NCBI GenBank assembly: GCA_036245805.1
Contig: BTRK01000003.1
Location: 6,448,001 to 6,512,000, forward strand
Source of the DNA: Pristionchus mayeri
Lineage: Eukaryota > Nematoda > Chromadorea > Rhabditida > Neodiplogasteridae
DNA length: 64,000 nucleotides
Reading direction: 5' to 3'
A model generated the notes under the pieces. It did not search any database and was not told the origin of the DNA. It was given only the letters and a program-made list of their open reading frames with translations. Below are positions 33,601-43,560 of the stretch, in pieces; positions within the stretch are counted from its first letter, which is position 1; each line of letters begins with the position of its first letter. The position numbers were made by a program, and so were the translations under genes.

Positions 33601-35375
33601 ATGACCTCTAGATAAATGTGTTAAAATCGTAAAAAAATCGTATGATGTCAACGTCATCTACATGGGTATTTTTGGTATTTTTTTCTGAAAAAAAACAAAC
33701 AAATCAAATCAACACCTTCCGTATTTCTAGTCGTCGTCTCCATGATTGCTGTGGTTCTCGGTCAGATGTTCGGAAAGGATAACGTCAGTCAATTTCAGTC
33801 AATTTCAGTCAATTTCTGTCAATTTCACTCATGCGCTTCCCTGATATACCAGTGATTTCCGTTTTGACTCTAGTGTGTGTGTGTGTGCGTTTTAGGTCAC
33901 TTATCTCTTGGCGGGCTATGCCATTGTCACGTTTGGCATAGGAGGAGCTGGAGGAAGCATCCCCAAGCCAAAGCCTCTGCCTCTTATCTGTGAGTATCGG
34001 CGTTGGTGCGTCTCGTTGGCCAGTAGAGCTCGACATTTGCAAACGAACTATTAAAGCGGGACGATCAGCAAAAGTAGCCAGGACATTTCTGACAACGCAG
34101 TTTCTAGACAATCGTAAAGCGTAACCTATTTTCGAAATTCCGATGTTGAAATCTTTATTTAGAATTAAGCTGGTTCCATTAAAACATTCAAAATTGACCC
34201 TGAAGCGTAGGCAACGAAGGGAGCACGCGAATTTAAGAGAGTTAACTCCCTATTTGAAGCATATTTCAACCTGGCGCATTTTTGCTGAGAGTCCTGCTTT
34301 ATTTATCTCTTCATTATCTCCTTTACCTCAGCATTCAAAAGCTTGAAAAGTACGATTCAAAAGTGTAGAATAAGTGAAATCGCATTTATGAATAAATGCA
34401 GATAATGTGAATTGCGCATTGCTGTAGATACGACGAAACATAAGCACAATACATGCACTAATGAAAAATGTTTCAGTTACGTTGATTGCAGCAATAGTGG
34501 CCATCACCTTCGTGCATACGATAGTGCACGTTAGAATTAATAATTCGGGCTACCGTTTCTTATTTTTGTTTGCTTCGCCGATCACAGAAAGTAGAGAAAC
34601 AATGAAGCAATGAAAAAAAATGAGAATACCGTGACCGAATTAAGAACTCTGAGATTCAAATGAACATCATGGGGAGGAACGGAGAGGAGCCGAAGGCAGA
34701 CCAGAAGAAAGATGAGAAGGTGAGTCAACGAGAAGTTGTATTTCATTAAAGATACAATTATTGGATTCGGATCACGTTTTCATTATTCAGAAGAACGAAT
34801 TGAGCGAAGTTTCGAAAGAAAACAATTATTGTCTTCGCATTAAGGGCACTAAGCGTAAGCCATTGTCCAGCACTTAAAGAAGGAGTAAACTCAAAATTCA
34901 ATTTTTGAAGCTATCAAATGCACGACTTAGAGGTCCACAACGATAAGAAGGTTCGAAATTTTCACAGTGATATCTCTATTCCGAGCAGAGTTATAGCTAG
35001 TTGGCTGGGAGCCAGATCAGGGAAAGCTCAGGGAAGGGGGCGAGATAGCACGCGACTTGAAGAGAGTGCGTCCCTAAGTGAAACATATTCCAACCAGGCG
35101 CGCGTTTGCATTTACTCCTCCTTGAAATCAATCCAGTGATCAAACGTGAGTCACAGTGGAGTCAAGCTATAAGTGTTGCGTCAAAGTGAGATTTGGAGGT
35201 GAAGAGGAAGCCGAAGGGATGGAGGGCTGTGATCAAGTCGTGGTTCGTCTACGCCGCAAGGAGCATCGGCCGATTCCTCTGCCGGCCGCACATTATCGCC
35301 GGCATCGTCGCCATCGCTGCCATTATTTCAACTACCGTGGGCATCTGCGCGAGGGCCCGCGCCGGTGAGACTTAG
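27652..35375 (+). CDS. Cys-loop ligand-gated ion channel-like gene, interrupted by a retrotransposon
   Basis: Exons: 27652-27793 (Met, hydrophobic signal peptide ending AAAAS), 28100-28149, 29192-29236, 29357-29457, 29602-29641, 29921-30037, 30262-30339, 30378-30424, then 33731-33783, 33896-33989, 34477-34529, 34654-34719, 34791-34854, 35191-35375 (TAG). The join 29641/29921 gives TCE-MWNVPFDSHNC, a shortened cys-loop. 30262 gives SEWVIW, 30378 gives TLVVRRN (pre-TM1). TM2-like, TM3-like (LIAAIVAITFVHTIVHV) and TM4-like (HIIAGIVAIAAIISTTVGI) segments follow. TM1 and the start of TM2 are missing where the LINE at 30720-33640 sits, exon 30378 is one base out of phase with 30339, and 33731 needs a missing exon. 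Probably a pseudogene or a very divergent receptor; all other joins are in phase. The extracellular domain is also shorter than is usual for the family. Confidence 0.7.
28164..28443. mobile_element. TTAA-flanked MITE, copy 1 (280 bp)
   Basis: Begins AGGAGTACTCCGGAGAAT after TTAA (28160-28163). Ends CATTCCCCAGAGCACTCCT before TTCA, a one-base-changed target copy. The interior is similar to 28518-28805 and 53526-53814. Lies in the second intron of the ion-channel gene. Confidence 0.85.
28518..28805. mobile_element. TTAA-flanked MITE, copy 2 (288 bp)
   Basis: Terminal inverted repeats AGGGGTGCTCCGGGGAATG / CATTCCCCGGAGCACTCCT, flanked on both sides by TTAA (28514-28517 and 28806-28809). The TTAA target fits piggyBac- or Kolobok-type mobilisation. 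Closer to the copy at 53526 than to its neighbour at 28164. Confidence 0.9.
28918..28990 (-). tRNA. tRNA-like sequence (pseudogene or SINE head)
   Basis: On the minus strand an A-box-like stretch (TATCTCAGTGGTAGAGC) and a B-box-like stretch (GGTTCGGTTCC) have the spacing of a tRNA gene. An anticodon-arm-like CTG...CAG lies between them. The acceptor stem does not pair and the T arm has a mismatch, so I do not assign an isotype. It is probably a tRNA pseudogene or a tRNA-derived SINE head inside the channel gene intron. Confidence 0.4.
30538..30606. repeat. Degenerate TTAGGC-type tract at the LINE 5' side
   Basis: Several TTAGGC or GGCTTNGGCTT variants are clustered, with a perfect double unit near 30593-30604. 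Related to the perfect tract at 35440-35463. No gene. Confidence 0.5.
30720..33640 (+). mobile_element. Non-LTR retrotransposon (RTE-like LINE), frameshifted
   Basis: One long frame (to 32438) holds an AP-endonuclease domain: ATLNC, LSEVRR, LGDFNGKVG and SDHRLV. The reverse transcriptase starts with KAPGRDGITGEML. The RT continues in another frame (32452-33393: FRRGHSTVDA, DISKAFDSV, GVRQGDCLSPRLF, FADDAVLIS), and a third frame (to ~33583) holds the C-terminal GLPITRWSDS part. There is no Cys-rich gag ORF, as in RTE elements. At least two frameshifts (near 32390 and 33390) inactivate it. Same strand as the channel gene, whose TM1-TM2 region it replaces. Ends are approximate: the 5' side from the pattern ATLNCLTL upstream, the 3' side from an A-rich stretch. 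Confidence 0.88.
30750..33583 (+). pseudogene. LINE polyprotein: endonuclease plus reverse transcriptase, broken
   Basis: Encodes the two enzymes for target-primed reverse transcription. All key endonuclease motifs and the RT FADD box are visible, but the reading frame changes twice (near 32390 and 33390). No full-length protein can be made from this copy without a frame change. Confidence 0.88.
33783..33832. repeat. GTCAATTTCA tandem repeat, about five units
   Basis: Starts at or immediately after the putative donor (AAC/GTCAGT) of channel exon 33731-33783. It may have altered the splice context. Confidence 0.7.
34868..35136. repeat. Dispersed ~260 bp repeat, copy 1
   Basis: Shares order and sequence with 39572-39832: CAAAATTCAATTTTTGAAG, then a GATAAGAAG block, then AATTTTCACA, then TAGTTGGCTGG and GGGAAAGCTCAGG. 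The outer ends approximate AGGA / TCCT next to TTAA or its remnant. A third, shorter relative lies around 34150-34330. It lies in the last intron of the channel gene. Confidence 0.7.
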
Positions 35376-35439
35376 GCTTGGCTTCAGCTCGGAGCGAAGC
35401 GACGAGCTGAAGCAATTTAGGTTTTTAGGTTTTGAAGCT

Positions 35440-35463
35440 TTAGGCTTAGGCTTAGGCTTAGGC
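35440..35463 (+). repeat. Interstitial telomere-type repeat (TTAGGC)4
   Basis: Four perfect TTAGGC units, preceded by degenerate TTTAGGTTTTTAGG. TTAGGC is the nematode telomere repeat, and this is the best single clue to the host group. It lies 65 bases after the stop codon of the channel gene. Confidence 0.85.
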
Positions 35464-35636
35464 AGTCAGCCCGAACACACTAATGCAGCATCTGATATAT
35501 AGAAATTCGTATGCATGCACGCCAGGAAGATATCGTAGTGCATGATACACACATCCCGTCAAAGCAGGTCAACTTTGCAGAAAGTGCAGCAGCGATGCAG
35601 AAGTAACTCGCTCTCGATAAGCTACCGTGATCTGTC

Positions 35637-35745
35637 CCAGTTCATCTTCCGAGTAGCAGAGAGTGACCCATCGCAGTTCATCTTCCGAGTAACAGAGAGT
35701 GACCCATCCCAGATCATCTTCCGATTAACAGTGAATGCCCATCCT
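35637..35745. repeat. ~36 bp tandem repeat, three units
   Basis: The block CAGTTCATCTTCCGAGTAGC followed by AGAGAGTGACCCATC occurs three times with a few changes. Confidence 0.8.
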
Positions 35746-36104
35746 TGTGTAGTTTTCGAAAGTTCCATTAAATTGTTCGTATTTCAACCGAAAATAAACT
35801 ATATTTGTCTATATTAAATACTTCAACCTGTATTTTGCGTTTTATGATTAACTAATTTATAGGAAAATGAGTTCTTGAATAAAAAACATCAGTCGATACT
35901 TTCTACAATTCACATAAAAACATGCAGCCTGATTGAACGTTGATTCAATGCAAACGCAAATCATTAGCTTAGGATTAGCTGGCTTTGAAGAAGGATTCTC
36001 CGCGATCTCATGAGAATTAGTAAATAATTGCAATTTTCGTTAAAGGGGGAGAGCACATTTGTATCCGATATCATAAAGCAATTCGGTTGATCGGTCTATC
36101 ATGC

Positions 36105-36335
36105 ATTCATTGTGCCTGAGGCGTCGCAGGAAATTCGAGGCTGAAATTGAAGACCAGGATGGTACGAAGGCGAAGAGAGGGAGAGGCGTAGCAGAGATGA
36201 GTGAGGGTAGAGTGTTTGCTGTTAGAATACTTAAGATGGACTCTCACACCCACAGCCGCGTCTGCTTGAACCCGAGTAAAGGGGGAAAAGCGAGGACAGG
36301 GAGGGTGAAACTAAATATTCGTAAAACATATCTAC
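36105..36335 (-). repeat. Inverted partner of the repeat at 27235-27490
   Basis: Reverse complement of the earlier repeat, from CACAATGAATgc (inverted) to GGTGAAAC. Similarity covers about 220 bp. The following 36336-37127 has a poly-G run (36452-36469) and no gene I can support. Confidence 0.75.
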
Positions 36336-37127
36336 AATTGCGCTAAACTGAGTTCTGGAGAAAGTATTGACAAGGATCGCAGAGCTGTAGTGTGATGAGG
36401 AAGTGAGCAATCAAATGGTCGTTAATTATCGCCCATCTCGATCGAGAGGTTGAGGGGGGGGGGAGGGGGGGGCTTTCTCTACCCTTCACCCACATTCTTC
36501 TCCTCTCCCACACTCGTTGCTGCAACTCCCTACACTTCCGACCTCTTCTCATCTTGTCTTCGAAACAATCCTTTCAAACGCGCACCACGTATCCTTCTCC
36601 TTCCACAGCATACCATAACGATAGAAAATGGCGAGATCTTTTCGCAATCAAAATAAAAAGTCGAAACTTGATGTGCATCCGAAACATATCGCAATTTTAC
36701 AAACGTTGGGAACCCGAGCTTAATAACATGTGTTTCAGACTGACTATGAAACGCAAATATTTTCAATTGTGATCGAATTTGAGAATTGCGATAGGTTTCA
36801 GAACCGTTTCCCTGATTTTCCCGTCGAGAGAAAATATGGCATCTTGCCAGGTCAAATTTAACTACATTTCGATTTCTCACTTTCCCCGACGAAAGGAGTA
36901 TTGTGCTCCCCCCTCCTCTGCTCACAGCACCGGTATTACGCCTGTCCCGACCTTGACCATCTTTAACTTTCTCCGAAACTCGTTATTCTCACCCTTGCGA
37001 AAGTTGAGCGCCTGTGCGCGTCCCGATTCCTATCTCAGCTAGGAACGAATATCGTGCAATTTCCAAAAATATCACGTTTGTGGATTACGGTGAATTTTCA
37101 TTTCACTATTTTTGTTTTTTTTATATG

Positions 37128-37326
37128 CGTTTTCATAAAATGGATGGGTTTTCTTATTTAAATATGGCTAGAAATGCTCGTGAAAAAAATATGAAATATT
37201 GGCGAAATAGTGCTAAATACCGGCTATTTCTATTTCGTTAATATTTCAGATTTTTCACGATATTTTATTGCCTTTTCTAGCCATAGTTCCGTGTAAAAAA
37301 CCCATTCGTTTTATGGAAACGCATTT
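37128..37326. repeat. ~200 bp foldback element
   Basis: GCGTTTTCATAAAATGGATG at the left is the near reverse complement of the right end at 37303-37326. A related end is seen at 23823-23868. Confidence 0.7.
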
Positions 37327-37799
37327 GCCCAGGGTGTGTCTTGGGAGATTGAAAACGTCGATTTTAAGAATATTTTGGGATTTTCTAAGCGACTAGATCG
37401 AAATTAGGCAAAGTAATCTTGAGCACTGGGTAGAGCTGTTTCTGACGAACAAAATTCGGTATGAGGTTATGGGTATTGCTTATCGCATTGAAATACTAGA
37501 GGTTTGTATAAAATATGAATTCATGCCAGGACGTTTTTTAGGACTCAGGCGAAGAAACTTATGGTAATCAAAAACACATAGCTCTACCTTAAAGCATTAT
37601 CTAAAACTTGACCGCGCCCGTTTTTTCTTTTAAATTTTTGTTTAATTGTTATTAATTTAAATTCATTTTCATCGGAAAATTTTTCAAATTTCAGATTCTG
37701 ACAACTTTGTTTCAGAAAAATAATATTACATCATTTATATCAATCATTCGAAAAAATGGGATAACTTTGGGCTTTGAAATATGTTTCACTGGCATCTTA

Positions 37800-37889
37800 C
37801 GTCGTGCTTTCCACTTTGACCACAGATTATGTCGTGCTTTCCACTTTGACCACAGATTATGTCGTGCTTTCCACTTTGACCACTCCATG
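37800..37889. repeat. 30 bp tandem repeat, three units (two units in the other arm)
   Basis: CGTGCTTTCCACTTTGACCA and the following ten bases repeat three times here. In the opposite arm (40143-40203) the unit occurs only twice, so the array changed length after the palindrome formed. Confidence 0.85.
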
Positions 37890-37993
37890 GGTAACAAAAA
37901 GGGTGAAATTAAAGGGTGAGAGGGAGGGAAGACGAGCGCCGCAATAATTGGATTTTTGATCCGATCTAACACGCTGTGCTAGGTCAATCCGAT

Positions 37994-38623
37994 CACAGCC
38001 TGTCAGAATGGATGAAAAGGCTTATTTGTGTGGCGGGTGAGGCCTTTATTTGTTCGCTCTCTTAATCATGTCTTTGTCAAATATCCTTGATGAAACATAA
38101 TAATTTTTCAGCTTTAACGCCATTCAAAACACGAAAATCAAATATATCTTTTGAAACATATTCAATTTACTGTCGAAGCCTTTTTTTGACTTAAAGCTTA
38201 AATAACTCTATCCGAACACAATTTTCTTATCAGTGAAATACATCAGTCGATAGAGCATTCATCGGCCAAGAGTTCTCAGGAAGCCGATTTTCGATTTTCG
38301 ATCTAAATTTCCAGTAGCGTCGTTTTCCGCTAAGCACTATGAAGAAAAACAGGCGATTTTAACCTAAACGCTTAAATAACTCTATCCGATCACAAGTTGC
38401 TGATCAGTGAAATACATCAGTCGATAGAGCATACCTCGGCCAAGAATTCTCAGGAAGCCGAATTTCCATTTTCGATCTAGGTTTCTAGCTTCCCTAAGCT
38501 CTATCAAGAAATGCTGACTTTAAAACTGAAAACTGGTTACGCTTCACAACAAATATTTGATTTTTCTGGTGAGAACTCATTAGAATACGTCAGCCGCAAT
38601 GTCATCCAGTCTGACAGGCTGTG
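37994..38623. mobile_element. 630 bp inverted-repeat element with 5 bp target duplication CCGAT
   Basis: Ends CACAGCCTGTCAGAATGGAT / ATCCAGTCTGACAGGCTGTG form terminal inverted repeats with one mismatch. CCGAT flanks both sides (37989-37993 and 38624-38628). The opposite arm of the palindrome holds one CCGAT without the element (around 40035-40045), which proves the insertion. The interior has an internal tandem duplication (about 38165-38310 and 38350-38480). No transposase. A 5 bp duplication and CACA ends would suit a Transib-like mobiliser, but this is only a suggestion. Confidence 0.85.
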
Positions 38624-39299
38624 CCGATAAAACTAGATTCACTTCGAACACAAAGCAAAAGTAGTAAAAATGAATATTCACCGAAATCCAGGAAATGTGA
38701 TATTTTTGGAAATTGCACGGTATTCGTTCCTAAATTTCCATTATGTACGATAAATGTCGTGCGTTATTGTATCCGCGTCAGTGAATGTAATACCTAACGA
38801 ATACCCGTCACATAATGCGCGTATTCAATGATGACTCCAAGCATTCGTACTGTAAGAAATCTCAAACTGAATCTCTTAGAACTCTGAACGTTCTCGTTGG
38901 CATCATTTACTATGTCTCTCTCTACTGCTCTCAATGCATGTATTGTATTGATGGAGAAGTAACTAACTTAATTGAGTAAGAATTATCTTTATTTATATAC
39001 ACTGTCAGATTTATAGAATACCGACATAGCATGCATCCTTTACAATAACAATGCTAATCAGGAAATATTTGAAAATATATCAATAATACTTGCATTTGCA
39101 GATGTGAAACACACTTACATCTTCGTCATGGTCGCTGCCATTCCCGGAAATTTGCTTCTGAACACAACGCGAGCAGCATTTTTTCTCGTAAAATATTTGT
39201 TGATGTATCTCATTATTGAAGATGTTTTCAGAGGTTTTCATTATTTTACCGCTAGCATTGGAATGAAGACGTAAAGCGTGGTCCCATTGTAGAAATAGT

Positions 39300-39480
39300 A
39301 CACATTTAGTTTCGCTTCGTTTTTGGGTTTTCTGAATTTGGCGTAGTTGGGCGTCTTTTGAATCATTTTAGGATGTGTTTCATACAAGATATAGTATACA
39401 TATACAGCGCACATGAAACATATCCGAAAATGATTCAAAAGTTGCCCAATTACTCCCAATTCCGGAACCCTACTTCGTTT
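39300..39480. repeat. Small palindrome in the loop of the large element
   Basis: GAATCATTTTAGGATGTGTT is matched in reverse by AACATATCCGAAAATGATTC, and the symmetry continues outward over ~80 bp each side. Open frames on both strands here are by-products of the symmetry. Confidence 0.7.
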
Positions 39481-39571
39481 ATGCGATCCGCGAAAGACAT
39501 CCATCATACTGGTAACACATCTATAATATATTGTTTGACTTCAATGTCATGACTTTATCAAATAAAAAATA

Positions 39572-39832
39572 AAATTAAAGGATTAGCAAAGGCAAAATTC
39601 AATTTTTGAAGTTTTCATAAGCACGGCCTCGATCTCCCCAGCGATAAGAAGCTCCGAAATTTTCACATTGATATCTCCATTCCGAACAGAGCTAGCGGTA
39701 GTTGGCTGGAGCCAAATCCGGGAAAGCTCAGGCAACTAGCGATAGAGCACGCAAATTTAAGAGAGTTCTCCTCTAATTTAAACATATTTCAGCCGGGCGC
39801 GCGTTTGACTTTACTCTTCCTTTAATGGCGAA
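39572..39832. repeat. Dispersed ~260 bp repeat, copy 2
   Basis: Second copy of 34868-35136. It starts after TTAA and ends at CTTCCTTTAA, so both ends abut TTAA. This supports a TTAA-targeting MITE family different from the one at 28164, 28518 and 53526. Confidence 0.7.
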
Positions 39833-40272
39833 TATGAAAGTAAATAAGTATTTTCGAAAAATGATCATCAGATTACGGGTACGTAACGTCTCCAAATAAA
39901 CTTCGAGTTAATTTGTTCATTAAAATATGTGTTGATAAACACAAGAGAAATCGCGAACATGACAGGGAGATGCGAAGGGAATGGCGATAGCAAACAATTG
40001 GTTGGACATTTGTGTTCGAAGTGAATCTAGTTTTATCGGATTGACCTAGCACAGCGTGTTATATCGGATCAAAAATCCAATTATTGCGGCGCTCGTCTTC
40101 CCTCCCTCTCACCCTTTAATTTCACCCTTTTTTGTTACCCATGGAGTGGTCAAAGTGGAAAGCACGACATAATCTGTGGTCAAAGTGGAAAGCACGACAT
40201 AAGATGCCAGTGAAACATATTTCAAAGCCCAAAGTTATCCCATTTTTTCGAATGATTGATATAAATGATGTA

Positions 40273-41349
40273 CAGGGTGCGTAAAAAGTATGATGACAAA
40301 CATTACGCATAATTTCTCGCGTACTTTCAACCACTATGAATCCCGGTTGGGCCTCAATTTACCTGAGCATAATTGCTCCAAGATATTAATCTTAGTTTCC
40401 CACCAAGGAGCTCTACCACTTAGAGGAGCGAAAATTTCCATTTGAAATTCATGTGACCTTGACCCGCTACTCATTTTTTTAATGATAATTCCAAAAATTT
40501 GAATAAGCATTACCTTACTATTTTCACTTTATTATAGAGAGAAACCATTCCGCAATAGAATGCTCGTGCGTAGCCAGCACTCTAGCATAAGGGAACGGAG
40601 AACTATCAACTTAACGAACTCGTACTTTGATGATGACACAAAAACTTGAAAAGTGAAATTTTCAGTTTTCATATTCACCTTGCTTATTTCTTGAAATAAA
40701 CATGTATCGCGTATTAAACGGTCGAATTATGAATTTTGATAGTATCAAATTGAATGAAAACAAGGGCTGAATGTCAGTATCAAAAATAGCCAAATATAGC
40801 TGATGTGGCCACTTGGGAGAGATTCGAACAATCTGCACATCCAGGTTCCCATTCCCGAAGTACATTGAATGCACAATTACGCTCCTGAGTGGTTGAGTAT
40901 CATATACAATATTATGCGGATATTACAACTTTCAACATTAATGAATGCAACTTCTGAGTACAAAAATTTTTTTTCGAGGGCCGTACCTAGGCATGTCATT
41001 TAAAATTGTTGCTGCTGTAGATCGTAGCCTACGAATTCAGTGATTCACATATTTAGACTCGTATATTGTCCTACTTATCAGAAAAAAATATGTGAATGCT
41101 CAACCTATATCTCTGGAATAATTAGGAATTAAAGACTACGTCGCATTTAGTATGGTAAAAACGCCACTTTTTATGCGCCATTTCTTTAACATATTAATGC
41201 TAAGAAACTGTTAAGAATATTTCAACGTCATTTATGCGTTGCTTTGTTAAATATCTGAGGAACATAGTGTTACAAATTGAGATATATTGGACCAGTGCAT
41301 TTCGAGTAGGATGCAATTGATTTTGTCACCATACTTTTTACGCACCCTG
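40273..41349. mobile_element. TA-flanked inverted-repeat element, 1077 bp
   Basis: Starts CAGGGTGCGTAAAAAGTATG after TA (40271-40272) and ends with the near-exact reverse complement before TA (41350-41351). The left palindrome arm carries the uninterrupted site (ATTACATCATTTATATCAAT near 37727). The interior has no long frame. Tc1/mariner-type, non-autonomous. Confidence 0.92.
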
Positions 41350-41740
41350 TAATATTATTTTTCTGAAAGAAAGTTGTCAGAATCTGAAATTTGAAAAAAT
41401 TTCGGATGAAATGAATTTAAATTAATAACAATTAAACAAAAATTTAAATGAAAAAACGGGCGCGGTCAAGTTTTAGATAATGCTTTAAGGTAGAGCTATG
41501 TGTTTTTGATTACCATAAGTTTCTTCGCCTGAGTCCTAAAAAACGTCCTGGCATGAATTCATATTTTATACAAACCTCTAGTATTTCAATGCGATAAGCA
41601 ATACCCATAACCTCATACCGAATTTTGTTCGTCAGAAACAGCTCTACCCAGTGCTCAAGATTACTTTGCCTAATTTCGATCTAGTCGCTTAGAAAATCCC
41701 AAAATATTCTTAAAATCGACGTTTTCAATCTCCCAAGACA

Positions 41741-42129
41741 TTTTCTGACTATTCAAAATAAAAGTCTGAGTATGGCACTGGTCGCGGTCGACGCAGAAAA
41801 CAATTCTCTACAACTTGACTACGTCCGAATTTTGAACTTCGATTTTATTTTTTAAATAAAAAAAGCAAAAAGTGTACTCTTATTTACCTATTTTCACAAA
41901 TGTTTAATTTGCCATGCGATAAATTAATTAAATTGCTCCTCCTTCTGGCAGAAGGTACCTTAACATAGTACCTCTCAGAAACATTTTAGTCATTACAATG
42001 AGTTTCAAGAGAGTTATGCGCCATTATTCCATATAATTCAGCGAACTGAAGATGCCGCTCTTTTGACAGAAAATGAATTGAAATGAACGACTCTCGAGCG
42101 CCGCGTCGAACAAAGGAAGCGATCCGTTC
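41741..42129. other. Unassigned AT-rich spacer
   Basis: No gene seen. The right end (42085-42135) contains GAGCGCCGCGTCGAACAAAG and ACACGCTGTGG, which resemble the terminus of the large element at 10880-10930. It is a likely transposon end remnant. Confidence 0.5.
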
Positions 42130-43560
42130 TGACACGCTGTGGGCAGTATCAAATGTCTCTCATCCCAACCAAAGTCATAGGACTCGCGAAACACGAGATC
42201 GAAGAGTCGGGATTTCATTAAAATCTGCCCGGTTATATGATCGAAAAGATCCGAAACTACCACTTTCCGTTCTCGAAGCCGCGCTTTTCAACCACTCCTC
42301 TCTCAATACTTCTCGCTAGCCTCTCTCTCTCTCTCTCTCTCTTCTCCATACTCTATCACCTGCTAAGCAGCGCTAGACAGTGCGCAAATATAAAATTGAA
42401 AGCACCAAAGTTTCGCTGCTGAATCAATAGCGAAGGTGCGTCGGAAAAAAATGCAGCGTTGTCTAGAGAGGCAAGTTGGGGAAACGATACCACGCTATCC
42501 TCAATATAGTAGGCGAGGACGGTTGCTAACCGGAGTGAGTGCGTCCCGTCACTTCCAGGTTATGCCTAGTACTTAACCATCAAGGATTTTGCAAAGTTTA
42601 GTTAAAGGTGGGTATCCTGTATAAAAGAATAATTAAACCGGTTAACGAATAAAACGGTTAAAAAGTCTAGTCATTGCTTTCCTTTCGTTTTCCCGTTATA
42701 CTTCGTACATAATCGTCCAAGGAGCGCCGATCGTTCGATGATGCGACCGCTTCGAACACTAACATAATATTGTGAATGCTTCAACTGCTTCTGAAGTAAC
42801 AAGCGTGGATACAAGGGTAGAGGAGGACAACGAAATGGTTAAAAATTCGGCAAAACGAGAAGGGGAACAATTGATTGTAAATGGCATGCTAACTGCGAGA
42901 ACTCAGGCCACTATTGCTCCCATCACTTCACTATTCACTTAGCCGCTGCACGCATGGAATAAGCGTCGAAGGTGCGTTGAACTTCAACGCACTTGAGGGT
43001 ATCCATAGACATAAAACAATACTATTTCCCACTTCTTCTTAATCATCAGGCGACGAAACAAGGGTAGCGTGTAGGAGCGAGAGGAGATCCCAAAGGTGTT
43101 TCACAAAACATGATTGTATCTCATAACGTCGTCTATCCTATCCAAGCCCTTTAGCTACATCTAGCAGGCGAGAGAGGCAGTACCCGTTGCTTCCCAGTTG
43201 CGTCAAGCCCTTATCCATCAAGGAAACTCTCAAATCCAATGCTGATCCAAGATCACCGATATAAAAAAGTAATACAACGGCGAGAGGAAAAGTCCAGTCG
43301 TTGCAGTTCCATCACTTCCTCGTTACAGGCAGTGCATACCAGTCCAAGGAGCGCCGATTGTCCAATACGATGATGGCATATCTGGCTAAAACAAAATTAC
43401 GAGTGCTTCCACTGCTTCAAAAGTAACGCGTGGAAACAGGGGTAGCGAATGGGACGGGAAGGAGAAGGGAGAGTACCGAAGAAGGAAGGACACAAGCAAA
43501 GAAGAGGGGGGAATGGGTTGTAAATAGCATGCTAACTGGGAGAACTCAGACTCCCGAGTG
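42130..43560. repeat. Segment D: partial copy of the distal part of the duplication
   Basis: Matches 15670-17800 in A and 48960-50520 in C: TCCCATCCAAAGTCATAGCA-like start, the CTCTCTCTCT tract, the TCTAGAGAG block, then the GAGTGCTTCCACTGCTTC repeats. More diverged than A, B and C are from each other, and it lacks all gene exons. Confidence 0.75.

Larger units (their letters stand above)
35376..36104. other. 3' flank of the channel gene with two small repeats
   Basis: Contains the TTAGGC tract (35440-35463) and a ~36 bp tandem repeat (35637-35745). AATAAA-like polyadenylation signals are possible at 35793 and 35878. No further gene seen. Confidence 0.5.
37337..41740. mobile_element. Large palindromic element with two nested insertions
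   Basis: The left arm (37337-37993 plus 38629-38655) is the reverse complement of the right arm (40012-40272 plus 41352-41740). Each arm is about 650-690 bp once insertions are removed. The left arm contains the 630 bp element at 37994-38623; the right arm contains the 1077 bp element at 40273-41349. The loop (38656-40011) is ~1.36 kb without a recognisable gene, and contains the repeat at 39572-39832 and a small palindrome at 39300-39480. The arms share the ACACGCTGTGCTAGG motif also seen at the ends of the large Tc1-like element. Confidence 0.85.

Noticed and set aside
37800..37889. CRISPR-like short regular repeats
   Set aside because: The 30 bp units are contiguous with no unique spacers, in a eukaryotic repeat context.
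39241..39507. 88-residue minus frame and 64-residue plus frame in the loop of the large palindrome
   Set aside because: The sequence is itself palindromic, so both strands give similar peptides. No homology recognised.
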